Assembly (NCBI GenBank): GCA_963802795.1
Contig: CAWDJV010000004.1
Location: 372,001 to 436,000, forward strand
Direction of reading: 5' to 3'
DNA: 64,000 nucleotides
Origin: JAIBJN01 sp963802795
Lineage (GTDB): Bacteria; Actinomycetota; Thermoleophilia; Gaiellales; Gaiellaceae
This document shows, piece by piece, positions 9,014 through 17,017 of the stretch (the stretch's first letter is position 1; each line of letters begins with the position of its first letter). The notes under the pieces are model-generated. The model was not told the DNA's origin. It was given only the letters and a program-made list of their open reading frames with translations, and did not search any database. The translations under genes and the position numbers were made by a program.

Positions 9014-9170
9014 CGCCGAGCCAGGATCATCGACGTGGAGGAACCCGGCGGCGGGCCGAGGCTGCCCGCGCTCTCCTCGAGCTGATCGGCGCCGGCGAGG
9101 AGGAGGGCGACCGCTGGCAGTCGAGCAACGACTGCGGCACGCCGAGAACAAGCTCGCTGTCGCGGGCCGG
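9014..9170 (+). pseudogene. Damaged duplicate of the atpC 3' end
   Basis: About 155 bases closely match atpC 5981-6137: DVEE, then RRRAEAARALLELIGAGEEEGDRW, then EQRLRHAENKLAVAGR and a stop. Two single bases are missing relative to atpC (near 9043 and 9119), so no continuous frame exists, and there are a few substitutions (for example Leu-Ile-Gly where atpC has Arg-Ile-Asp). Intact atpC on the left and this copy on the right bracket the Ig-like gene and the metH scrap as a direct repeat. Confidence 0.85.
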
Positions 9171-9172
9171 TA

Positions 9173-9178
9173 GTAGCA
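9173..9178 (+). promoter_or_regulatory. Possible -10 box of the MetE-like pair
   Basis: TAGCAT in GGTAGTAGCATCGG, 31 bases before the TTG start at 9210 and immediately after the atpC duplicate. A ribosome binding site (GAGGGAGG) follows at 9194-9201. No -35 was identified. Confidence 0.4.
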
Positions 9179-9209
9179 TCGGAGCTGTCGTCGAGAGGGA
9201 GGTTCACGT

Positions 9210-10115
9210 TTGAAGGCCTACGCACCGGGGATCTATCCACGCTCGGAAGAGCTCGTCCGAGCGACCCGCGACCTTGATCGCGGGCGGACGAGCGCCGAGG
9301 CGGTCGAGAAGCAGCGGCGCGTGGACGTCCAGGCGCTCGCCGCCGCTCAGGAGGAAGCCGGGCTCGACCTGCTCACGGACGGGCTGCTCGGCTGGCAGGA
9401 CCTCTTCCGCCCGCTGGCCGAACGGAGTGACGGTCTCTCGGCGCGGCCGCTCACCCGCTTCCTCGACACGAACACGTTCTACAGGGCGCTCCTCGTCGAG
9501 GGGGAGCCTCGGCTCCGCGAGCCGATGCCGGCGCCGGAGCTGCCCGCCGGCGGCTGGCTCGGCACGCTGCCGGCGCCGTTCGCCCTCGCCCACGCGGCGC
9601 GCGGAGAGGCGTCTCCGCAGGCGTTCGCCGTCGGGGTTCTCGCCCCACAGATCGCCGCGTACGCGGAGGCGGGGTGCGCCCTCGTCGTCCTGGTCGACCC
9701 GTTCCTCGCCCGCGACGGGGCGATCGAGGAAGGGATCGCGGCCCTGCACGAGCTCCCCGGAGGCGTTCCGATCGCCCTCCACCTGCCTTTCGGCGACGCG
9801 GCCGGCGTGCTGGAGGCGCTCGCCGAGGCGCCCGTCTCGGCCGTCGGCATCGACTTCTACGCGACGGGCCTCGACGCGGTGCCCGAGGGCTATCCCAGAG
9901 AGATCGCCGCCGGCGTCGTCGATGCCCGCTCCTCGGTCCTGGAGGAGCCCGAGACGCTCGCGGAATTCGTCGCCTCTCTGGTGCGGCGAAACGCCGCGGG
10001 GGTCTCGCTGACCACGAACGGGGACCTGCAGTTCGTCCCCGAGCCCGTCGCGCGCGAGAAGCTCCTCCGGCTCGGCAGGGCCCGGGCGCTCCTGGCCGAG
10101 GGGGTGGCCGTATGA
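9210..10115 (+). CDS. MetE-like TIM-barrel protein without the zinc ligands
   Basis: 301 residues, starting with TTG behind a good ribosome binding site. The fold pattern and neighbour point to the MetE/UROD-like barrel family: KAYAPGIYPRSEELVRATRD at the N-terminus resembles methionine synthase openings. At the positions where MetE carries its zinc ligands this protein has HLPFGD in place of HxC, and TTNGDLQFVP in place of the conserved NPDCGLxTR, so it probably cannot activate homocysteine by itself. It overlaps the catalytic MetE-like gene by 4 bases (ATGA) and may be the counterpart of the non-catalytic N-terminal half of full-length MetE, encoded separately. This role is inference. Confidence 0.7.
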   Translation: MKAYAPGIYPRSEELVRATRDLDRGRTSAEAVEKQRRVDVQALAAAQEEAGLDLLTDGLLGWQDLFRPLAERSDGLSARPLTRFLDTNTFYRALLVEGEPRLREPMPAPELPAGGWLGTLPAPFALAHAARGEASPQAFAVGVLAPQIAAYAEAGCALVVLVDPFLARDGAIEEGIAALHELPGGVPIALHLPFGDAAGVLEALAEAPVSAVGIDFYATGLDAVPEGYPREIAAGVVDARSSVLEEPETLAEFVASLVRRNAAGVSLTTNGDLQFVPEPVAREKLLRLGRARALLAEGVAV

Positions 10116-11278
10116 GCGTCCGCTTCATCACGCGGGAGATCGGTAGCCTCGCCAAGCCGTCCTGGCGGGTCAAGGCCTTCGCGGGGCGACCCGTCGGGGA
10201 GGAGGACGTCCGCCAGGCGGAGCGCTGGGGCAAGCGGCTCGAGGTGGACGGCCACGAGGAGCTCGTCGAGGCTCTGCGCAACGCCAACGGAGGCCTCGAC
10301 CTGGTCGAGATCGACGACTGGGCGGCACGCTATGCCATCCGCCTGCTCGAGCAGACCGGGCTGGACGTCGTGTACGACGGCGAGCAGAAGCGCACGGAGA
10401 TGTACGACCACGTCGCGGCCTTCGCGCACGGCTTCGAGCCGCGCGGGACGGTGCGCTCCTTCGACAACAAGTACTACGTCAAGGCCGCGGTGGTCGAGCG
10501 GCCGTATGCCGAGGGGCCCCAGGACGTGGACGAGCTCCGGTTCGTGGCGGCGCACACCGAGAAGCGGCTGAAGGTGCCGCTCACGGGGGCCTATACGATG
10601 GAGGACTGGTCGTACGACGAGCACTACGCTCGCGAGGGGAGGCTCGGCCGCTCTGCCGAGCAGCGTTACGAGCCGCGGCGCCGGCTGGTCGAGGACGTGG
10701 CCGAGCGCGTGATCCGGCCGAACGTCGTTGGTCTCATCGAAGCCGGAGCCGACTGGATCCAGATCGACGAACCGGCCGCGGCGACCAAGCCCGACGAGGT
10801 GCCGCTCGTCGTCCACGGGTTCAACACCGCGCTGCGCGACGTGGGTGAGGCGAGGCGCTCAATGCACATCTGCTTCTCCGACTACAGCGCTCTCTGGCCG
10901 GCCGTGCTCGATCTGGAGGACTGTCTCGAGCTCCAGCTCGAGTTCGCGAACCGGGACTCGCGCGAGCTCGGGACGCGCGCCGAGGATCGCTCCGGCTACT
11001 CCGACACCCTGCGCCTCTTCGCCGAGTTCGGCTACCCGAACGTCGGCCTCGGCGTCCTCGACATCCACTCGGACTTCGTCGAGCCGCCGGAGCTCGTCCG
11101 CGACCGCATCCTCTTCGCGGTCGACGCCCTGGGCGATCCGGAGCGGATCCAGGTGAACCCGGACTGTGGGCTGCGGACGCGAAGCTGGGACGTCGTCTAC
11201 GAGAAGCTCTCGAACATGGTCGCCGGGGCGCGGCTGGCGGAGGACATCCTCAACACGGCGCACGCTGGCGCGGGGTAA
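10112..11278 (+). CDS. Core-type cobalamin-independent methionine synthase (MetE C-terminal barrel)
   Basis: 388 residues with the zinc-site residues of MetE: His252 and Cys254 in MHICFSDYS, an acidic residue in LELQLEFANRD (about residues 272-282), and Cys352 in NPDCGLRTRSWD. In known MetE these activate homocysteine for methyl transfer. It lacks the N-terminal barrel of plant/E. coli-type MetE, so it is a core-MetE; the methyl donor of such enzymes is often not polyglutamyl-methylfolate and cannot be read from sequence. It is coupled to the preceding MetE-like gene. ahcY and mtnA nearby fit a methyl-cycle neighbourhood. Confidence 0.85.
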   Translation: MSVRFITREIGSLAKPSWRVKAFAGRPVGEEDVRQAERWGKRLEVDGHEELVEALRNANGGLDLVEIDDWAARYAIRLLEQTGLDVVYDGEQKRTEMYDHVAAFAHGFEPRGTVRSFDNKYYVKAAVVERPYAEGPQDVDELRFVAAHTEKRLKVPLTGAYTMEDWSYDEHYAREGRLGRSAEQRYEPRRRLVEDVAERVIRPNVVGLIEAGADWIQIDEPAAATKPDEVPLVVHGFNTALRDVGEARRSMHICFSDYSALWPAVLDLEDCLELQLEFANRDSRELGTRAEDRSGYSDTLRLFAEFGYPNVGLGVLDIHSDFVEPPELVRDRILFAVDALGDPERIQVNPDCGLRTRSWDVVYEKLSNMVAGARLAEDILNTAHAGAG

Positions 11279-11281
11279 CCG

Positions 11282-12406
11282 CTGGAGCAGAACTTCGGGA
11301 AGAGCCGCCGCTTCAGCCTGGGCGTCGAGGAGGAGTTCCAGCTCGTCGGCCGCGAGAGCTACGAGCTCGTCTCCCGCGTCGACGAGATCCTCTCGGAGGT
11401 CGAGGACGAGGAGGCGCACGAGGGGCGCGTCAAGCCGGAGCTGCTCCAGTCGTCCGTCGAGGTGGCGACGAACGTCGCCCACTCGGTCGGCGAGGCGATG
11501 GAAGACCTGCGGGGCCTGCGCGCGCGCCTGCGCGTGGCCGCGGCCGAGCAGGACGCGCTGATCGCCTCCGCCGGTACTCACCCGTTCTCGCGCTACGAGC
11601 ACCAGGAGGTGACGGATCGACCGCGCTACCGCGAGCTCCTCGAGGACATGCGCTGGATCGCGGAGCGGGAGCTGATCTTCGGCCTCCACGTGCACGTCGG
11701 CCTCGACTCGCCGGAAACCGCGATCCAGTGCGTCAACGCGGCTCGCACGTTCCTGCCCGAGCTGCTGGCGCTGTCGGCCAACTCGCCGTTCTGGCAGGCT
11801 CGGCCGACCGGGATCGCCTCGACGCGCACCAAGGTGTTCGAGGCCTTTCCCCGCGCGGGCCTCCCCCCGGCCTTCGCGTCGTACGAAGAGTTCGAGCTCC
11901 TCGTCGACCGCGCCGTGCGCACGAACTCGTTCCCGGACTACACGTACATCTGGTGGGACCTGCGCCCGCACCCCCGGTTCGGGACGATCGAGGTGCGGGT
12001 GTGCGACGCCCAGACCTCCATCGAGTCGGTGTCGGCGATCGTCGCGCTCGCGCAGAGCCTGGTGGCGACGCTCGCAGAGGAGTACGAGAGCGGTGAGGCG
12101 CTGCCGGTGCAGCCGGTGACGCTCGTGGGCGAGAACAAGTGGCGGGCCACTCGCGACGGGCTCGACGCCCGGCTGATCGACCTCGAGCACGACACCGAGT
12201 GGTCGGCGCGCGACGCTGTGGTCGCCCTGCTCGAGCGCTGCGAGCCCGCGGCGGGCCGCCTCGGCTGCGCCTCCGAGCTCGAGGCGGTCGAGAGCGTACT
12301 GGCGCGGGGAACCGGCGCAGACGACCAGCTGCGCGTCTACGAGGAGACGGAGAGCCTCCTGGCGGTCGCCCAGTGGATCGCGGAGGAGACCGTGCGGGGC
12401 GTGTAG
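11282..12406 (+). CDS. Glutamate-cysteine ligase family 2 (YbdK/GCS2-like) carboxylate-amine ligase
   Basis: About 374 residues. The GCS2 start motif SLGVEEEFQLV is at residues 13-23, and later FGLHVHVGLDS, ANSPFWQ and FGTIEVRVCDAQT mark the active-site strands of the family. Members join glutamate to cysteine or another amine using ATP; the exact product is unknown here. No ATG, GTG or TTG lies between the previous stop (11276-11278) and the essential GVEEEF motif. The only near-start codon is CTG at 11282, four bases after that stop, so translation probably starts at CTG by coupling, unless a base is wrong. Confidence 0.85.
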   Translation: MEQNFGKSRRFSLGVEEEFQLVGRESYELVSRVDEILSEVEDEEAHEGRVKPELLQSSVEVATNVAHSVGEAMEDLRGLRARLRVAAAEQDALIASAGTHPFSRYEHQEVTDRPRYRELLEDMRWIAERELIFGLHVHVGLDSPETAIQCVNAARTFLPELLALSANSPFWQARPTGIASTRTKVFEAFPRAGLPPAFASYEEFELLVDRAVRTNSFPDYTYIWWDLRPHPRFGTIEVRVCDAQTSIESVSAIVALAQSLVATLAEEYESGEALPVQPVTLVGENKWRATRDGLDARLIDLEHDTEWSARDAVVALLERCEPAAGRLGCASELEAVESVLARGTGADDQLRVYEETESLLAVAQWIAEETVRGV

Positions 12407-12470
12407 AACCGGAACCGACGGCCGTGAGCTTCGGTATCCTCAGCGCGTCGCCAGCCGGCGACTTTTCCTC

Positions 12471-14420
12471 ATGCGGACGACTCTGAAGAAAGGCACGAGC
12501 TGGTCCGCGAACGGGAACGGCGCCTTTCCGCCCGAGCCCCTGCTCGCGTCGGAGCCTCCGCTCGTCGGGGGCCCGCCGCGGCGCCCGCCCGACGCGGCGT
12601 CCTCTCCGCGCTCGTTCTACCGGGTGCGCCGAAATCCGCTCAAGCTCCTCGGCAAGGTCGTCCTGTGGCTCGTGATCGCCGTACTCATGGCGGCCGGAGC
12701 TCTCGCGGGCGGCGTCAAGCTGTACTTCGACCATAGCGTCGCCGCCGTCCGCGCCTCTTCGCCGGGGGTGATCGCGGCGCAGGAAGAGCTCGACGCCGCG
12801 CCGGAGCCCGGCCAGCCCGCGACCGCGATCGTGATCGGGTACGACAGGCGCGCCGGGGAGGCCGACGCCGGCTCGCGCTCGGACACGGTCATGCTGATGC
12901 GTGCCGACCCGAAGAAGAACACGGTCTCGCTCCTCTCCTTCCCGCGCGACCTGATCGTCGACATTCCCGGCTGCGTCGGCCACCCGCCGTGGCGCGGACG
13001 CATCAACGAGGCGTACGCGTACTGCGGCCCTCGCGGCACGCTCACGACCGTCAAGGAGCTGACGGGGATTCCGATCAACTACATGATCACGGTCAACTTC
13101 GAGGCGTTCACCAAGATCGTCGACCGGCTCGGCGGCGTGAACGTCGACGTCGACCGCCGCTACTTCAACGACAACTCCGGGCTCGGCGCGTCGTACGAGC
13201 GCATCGACCTGAAGCCCGGCTACCAGCACCTGGGCGGCAGCGACGCGCTCGACTTCGCCCGCTATCGCCACACCGACTCCGATCTCTACCGGGTCTTCCG
13301 CCAGCAGGAGGTGGTCAAGGCCCTGAAGCAGCAGGTGTCGAGCACGTGGACGCTCTTCCAGCTTCCGGGGATCGTGAGGGCGGTCACGGAGAACGTCGAG
13401 GTCGCCAAGGGCGGAGGCAAGCCGCTCGACTCCGACGAGGTGCTCGGCTACGCGAGGCTGCTCTACGGCCTCCCATCCGGAAACTTCCAGCAGGTGCAGC
13501 TCGAGGACGTCTCGGGCTACAACGAGCTGGCGGTCCCGGAGGAGAGCCTGGCCGACGCCGTACAGCGTTTCACCCATCCGGACGTCGACGCGTCGGAGAA
13601 GGCGCTGACGGTAGCGACCGGCGGGAAGGTCAAGGCGAACGACAGGGGGCCGGCGCCCTCGGAGGTCTCGGTCGAGATCCTGAACGGGAACGGCGTTGCG
13701 GGCGCGGCCGACGAAGCCGCGTACCTCCTCGGTCAGATCGGCTACCAGTCCACGAACGGCGGCAACGCGGAGAACTTCGAGTACTTCCGCACCCAGGTCC
13801 TCTACGACCCGGCAGTCCCCGGCTCGGAGCCCGCTGCACTCGCCATGGCCGACCTGTTCGGCGACGGCGACGCCGAGGAGGCGCCCGCGGGGACCGAGCT
13901 GACGACGATGCTCCAGGTCCTCGTCGGCAAGACCTTCCAGGGGACGCTCAGCCCCGTCCCGCGGGACGAGACCCCGGAGCGTCAAGCGCCGGCCGTCGTC
14001 AGCGACCCCGAGTCGGTCGCGCCTCTTCTCCGGCCGCTCAGCCGGCGCGTCGACTTCCCGCTGCTCGTTCCCGCCGTGCGGGAGGAGAGCTCGTCGCTTT
14101 CCACGGAGGAGGGGCTCCGCGTCTACAGGATCGACGACGACCACAAGGGTCTTCGGCTCACCTACAACACGGGGCAAAACGAGTACTGGGGCATCCAGCA
14201 GACCGACTGGACGGACGCCCCGATCCTCGAGGGGCCGACTCACGAGCGGAGGATCAAGGGGCGCACCTACAAGCTCTTCTTCAGCGGCCCCAAGCTCCAC
14301 ATGATCGCGTTCGAGCAGGACGGAGGCGTCTACTGGGTCGTCAACACGCTCCAGAACCGGCTCTCGAACGAGACCATGCTTGCGATCGCGAAGGGCCTCA
14401 AGCCACTCCGTCGGACCTAG
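12471..14420 (+). CDS. LytR-CpsA-Psr (LCP) family wall-polymer ligase with LytR C-terminal domain
   Basis: 649 residues, one membrane helix near residues 62-84 (VVLWLVIAVLMAAGALAGGV), then an extracytoplasmic LCP domain: SRSDTVMLMRADP, LLSFPRDLIVDIPG, the catalytic-type arginines in DFARYRHTDSDLYRVFRQQE. A LytR_C domain follows (VSVEILNGNGVAGAADEA, about residue 400), then an uncharacterised C-terminal third. LCP enzymes attach undecaprenyl-linked glycopolymers to peptidoglycan. Its stop overlaps the GTG of a sugar nucleotidyltransferase, supporting a role in cell-surface polymers. Confidence 0.9.
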   Translation: MRTTLKKGTSWSANGNGAFPPEPLLASEPPLVGGPPRRPPDAASSPRSFYRVRRNPLKLLGKVVLWLVIAVLMAAGALAGGVKLYFDHSVAAVRASSPGVIAAQEELDAAPEPGQPATAIVIGYDRRAGEADAGSRSDTVMLMRADPKKNTVSLLSFPRDLIVDIPGCVGHPPWRGRINEAYAYCGPRGTLTTVKELTGIPINYMITVNFEAFTKIVDRLGGVNVDVDRRYFNDNSGLGASYERIDLKPGYQHLGGSDALDFARYRHTDSDLYRVFRQQEVVKALKQQVSSTWTLFQLPGIVRAVTENVEVAKGGGKPLDSDEVLGYARLLYGLPSGNFQQVQLEDVSGYNELAVPEESLADAVQRFTHPDVDASEKALTVATGGKVKANDRGPAPSEVSVEILNGNGVAGAADEAAYLLGQIGYQSTNGGNAENFEYFRTQVLYDPAVPGSEPAALAMADLFGDGDAEEAPAGTELTTMLQVLVGKTFQGTLSPVPRDETPERQAPAVVSDPESVAPLLRPLSRRVDFPLLVPAVREESSSLSTEEGLRVYRIDDDHKGLRLTYNTGQNEYWGIQQTDWTDAPILEGPTHERRIKGRTYKLFFSGPKLHMIAFEQDGGVYWVVNTLQNRLSNETMLAIAKGLKPLRRT

Positions 14421-15133
14421 TGGAGGCGATCATCCTGGCCGGCGGCAGGGGCGAGCGCCTGGGTCAGGCAGCCCAGGGCCGGCCGAAAGCGCTGGTCGAG
14501 GTCGCGGGACGCCCGCTGGCCGCCTACCAGGTCGCCCAGCTCGTGCGAGCCGGAGTCCGGCGGGTCATCGTCAGCTGCGCAGCGGGCGACGGCGACCTCT
14601 TCGAGACCGCCCTGGCCGGCCTGGGGGCCGAGATCGCGACGGTCGCCGAGCCCGAGCCGCTCGGCCGCGGCGGCGGTCTCCGCTTCGCCGCGCGGGCGCG
14701 TCAGGAGGAAGGTGACGTCCTGGCTTTGAACGGCGACGAGCTCCTGGCCGTCGACGTGGCCGGGCTGCTGGCCCGGCACCGGGCCACCGGGGCGGCCGCC
14801 ACGATCGTCGTGACCCACCCGCGCTCCCCGTTCGGCGTCGTCGAGCTGGGCGAGGGAGACGTCGTCACGGGATTCAGCGAGGGCGGCCTCCTGCCGCACT
14901 ATGTGAGCTGCGGCGTCTACGGACTGAGCGAGGAGGCCGTCGCGGAGCTGCCCGAGCGCGGCGACCACGAGACGACGACCTTTCCGGCGCTCGCCGAACG
15001 CGGCCTGCTCTTTGGCTTTCGATACGAGGGCCCCTGGCTCACCGTCAACACCCCGAAGGAGCTACGCCTCGCGGACGAGTACGTGCGCTCCCATCCGGGC
15101 TGGCTTGACTCGGGCGAGCCCGTTGGGTTATGA
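14420..15133 (+). CDS. Sugar-phosphate nucleotidyltransferase
   Basis: 237 residues starting GTG with a one-base overlap with the LCP gene stop. The signature AIILAGGRGERLGQ...GRPKALVEVAGRP at residues 3-32 is the NTP-binding loop and metal site of the NTP_transferase family; LALNGDELLAVD is the second metal-binding motif and GPWLTVNTPKEL is at the end of the fold. It activates a sugar phosphate to a nucleotide sugar. The next gene, a small cupin, overlaps by 4 bases; together they resemble the two halves of type II mannose-1-phosphate guanylyltransferase/isomerase. Substrate is not evident. Confidence 0.85.
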   Translation: MEAIILAGGRGERLGQAAQGRPKALVEVAGRPLAAYQVAQLVRAGVRRVIVSCAAGDGDLFETALAGLGAEIATVAEPEPLGRGGGLRFAARARQEEGDVLALNGDELLAVDVAGLLARHRATGAAATIVVTHPRSPFGVVELGEGDVVTGFSEGGLLPHYVSCGVYGLSEEAVAELPERGDHETTTFPALAERGLLFGFRYEGPWLTVNTPKELRLADEYVRSHPGWLDSGEPVGL

Positions 15134-15552
15134 CCGCCCTTCACGCGCCTCCTATGAGCGACCTGACCCCGAACCTGCGCGATCTCGACCGTTTTGCCGT
15201 GCCGGTGGAGCGGGTCGAGAAGCCGTGGGGTCACGAGCTTCTGTACGCCTCCACCGACCGCTACATGGGCAAGGTCCTCTTCATCCGCAGCGGCGAGCAG
15301 CTCAGCCTCCAGTTTCACCGGCAAAAGGACGAGGTGATCTACATCCACACCGGGCGCATCGAGCTCGAGGTCGGAGAGCCGGGACGGACACCGGACGTGG
15401 AGGTCGTCGGGCCGGGGCACGCCTTCCGCTTCACCCCCGGCACGGTGCACCGCATGCGCGCGCTCGAGGACACGTTCCTGCTCGAGGTCTCGACCCCAGA
15501 GCGCGACGACGTCGTGCGTCTCGAAGACCGCTACGGGCGCGCCGATCCTTAG
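15130..15552 (+). CDS. Cupin-domain protein, mannose-6-phosphate isomerase type II-like
   Basis: 140 residues forming a single cupin. KPWGHELLYASTDRYMGKVLFI matches the start of the C-terminal cupin of type II phosphomannose isomerases, and the metal-binding histidines are visible in LSLQFHRQKDE and FTPGTVHRM. It is translated from an ATG overlapping the stop of the nucleotidyltransferase gene. A second in-frame ATG (Met9) is also possible. The pair probably acts on one nucleotide-sugar route; an isomerase or sensor role is inferred, not shown. Confidence 0.8.
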   Translation: MTALHAPPMSDLTPNLRDLDRFAVPVERVEKPWGHELLYASTDRYMGKVLFIRSGEQLSLQFHRQKDEVIYIHTGRIELEVGEPGRTPDVEVVGPGHAFRFTPGTVHRMRALEDTFLLEVSTPERDDVVRLEDRYGRADP

Positions 15553-15568
15553 GCTCCAGAGTTCTCAG

Positions 15569-15574
15569 TACACT
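15569..15574 (+). promoter_or_regulatory. -10 box placing ahcY transcription at or next to its ATG
   Basis: TACACT in CAGTACACTGACG ends 8 bases before the ahcY ATG (15583). With usual spacing, transcription would start within about two bases of the ATG, giving a leaderless message. No Shine-Dalgarno sequence is visible. Confidence 0.5.
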
Positions 15575-15582
15575 GACGCGCC

Positions 15583-16854
15583 ATGGCAACGACCGTGCCC
15601 AGCCACGACGTCAAGGACCTCGGGCTCGCCTCCGCGGGCGTCATGCGCATCGAGTGGGCCGACCGGCAGATGCCCGTGCTCGAGGCCATCCGCGAGCGCT
15701 TCGAGCGCGAGCGGCCGCTCGACGGCGTGCCCATCGCCGCGTGTCTCCACGTCACCACCGAGACGGCGAATCTCGCCCGCACGCTCAAGGCCGGCGGCGC
15801 CGACGTGGTTCTCTGCGCGTCGAACCCGCTCTCGACGCAGGACGACGTGGCGGCTGCTCTCGTCGAGGAGTACGGGATCTCCGTCTTCGCCATCCGCGGT
15901 GAGGACAACGACACGTACTACTCCCACATCGAGGCCGCCGTCGACCACCACCCGCGGCTGACGATGGACGACGGCGCCGACGTGATCGGCGTCCTCCACA
16001 AGAGCCGCCGCGACCAGCTCGACGAGATCATCGGCGGGACCGAGGAGACGACGACCGGCGTCATCCGCCTGAGGGCCCTCGAGGCTCAGGGCGAGCTCGC
16101 CTTCCCGATCGTGGCCGTCAACGAGGCGAACACCAAGCACCTCTTCGACAACCGCTACGGGACCGGACAGTCGACCATCGACGGGATCATCCGCGCCACG
16201 AACGTCCTGCTCGCCGGCCGGCGCTTCGTCGTCGCCGGCTACGGCTGGACCGGCCGCGGGGTCGCGATGCGGGCGCGCGGGATGGGCGCCCACGTGATCG
16301 TCACCGAGGTCGATCCGCTCCGCGCGCTCGAGGCGCTCATGGACGGCTACGAGGTGATGACGATCGAGAAGGCCGCCGAGGTGGGGGACATCTTCTGCAC
16401 GGCGACCGGCGACAAGAACGTGATCTCGCGCGCGTCGTTCGAGCGGATGAAGGACGGAGCGATCCTCTCGAACACGGGCCACTTCAACGCCGAGATCGAG
16501 ATCCCGGCGCTGCGCGAGCTCGCAGTCGCCACGCGCGAGGCCCGCCCGAACGTCGAGGAGTTCGAGCTCGCGGACGGCCGGCGCCTCTATTTGCTCGCCG
16601 AGGGCCGGCTCGTCAACCTCTCGGCCGCCGAGGGCCATCCCGCCGCCGTGATGGACATGAGCTTTGCCAACCAGGCTCTCTCGGCCGAGTTCGTCGTAGC
16701 CCACGCGGATGAGCTCGAGCCGCGGGTCTACGTCGTGCCCGAGGAGATCGACCGCGAGATCGCGCGGCTCAAGCTCGAGAGCCTGAAGGTCGAGATCGAC
16801 AGCCTCACCGAGGAACAGGCGAGGTACCTGGCGTCCTGGGACGAAGGCACCTAG
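15583..16854 (+). CDS. ahcY: S-adenosylhomocysteine hydrolase
   Basis: 423 residues; splits S-adenosylhomocysteine into adenosine and homocysteine with bound NAD. Substrate-side motifs include CLHVTTETANLARTLKAGGA and CASNPLSTQDDVAAAL; VNEANTKHLFDNRYGTGQST is the hinge and NAD-entry segment, and GYGWTGRGVAMRARGMGA the Rossmann loop. The C-terminus ends YLASWDEGT, like the canonical short form. It supplies homocysteine to the MetE-like enzyme upstream. A repeat begins right at its stop codon. Confidence 0.95.
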   Translation: MATTVPSHDVKDLGLASAGVMRIEWADRQMPVLEAIRERFERERPLDGVPIAACLHVTTETANLARTLKAGGADVVLCASNPLSTQDDVAAALVEEYGISVFAIRGEDNDTYYSHIEAAVDHHPRLTMDDGADVIGVLHKSRRDQLDEIIGGTEETTTGVIRLRALEAQGELAFPIVAVNEANTKHLFDNRYGTGQSTIDGIIRATNVLLAGRRFVVAGYGWTGRGVAMRARGMGAHVIVTEVDPLRALEALMDGYEVMTIEKAAEVGDIFCTATGDKNVISRASFERMKDGAILSNTGHFNAEIEIPALRELAVATREARPNVEEFELADGRRLYLLAEGRLVNLSAAEGHPAAVMDMSFANQALSAEFVVAHADELEPRVYVVPEEIDREIARLKLESLKVEIDSLTEEQARYLASWDEGT

Positions 16855-17017
16855 TGCCCCTTCAGGTGATGCTGCCGAGCTTCTGCGTCGCCGAGCACCA
16901 AGCATGAGACCGCAATCGCCCGCAGGCAAGGCTAGAAGCCTTGTCAAGGGCGAGGGTGGGCTCAGGCGCCGCGTGATCGCGGGGCAGGAGCCGGCCTGTA
17001 TCGCCTGATGGGGCACT
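16853..17017. repeat. 165-bp element with imperfect terminal inverted repeats
   Basis: AGTGCCCCTTCAGGT at 16853-16867 and GCCTGATGGGGCACT at 17003-17017 are inverted copies (13 of 15 match). The same end sequence occurs as a compact hairpin at 37888-37932. The interior also holds a GCAAGGCTagAAGCCTTGT hairpin. The left end starts at the ahcY stop and the right end covers the first possible start of mtnA. No coding potential; it looks like a MITE or REP-type element. Confidence 0.65.

Noticed and set aside
6144..9209. Integrative element with an integrase between the atpC copies
   Set aside because: The direct-repeat layout fits, but no integrase, transposase or excisionase can be read in the interval.
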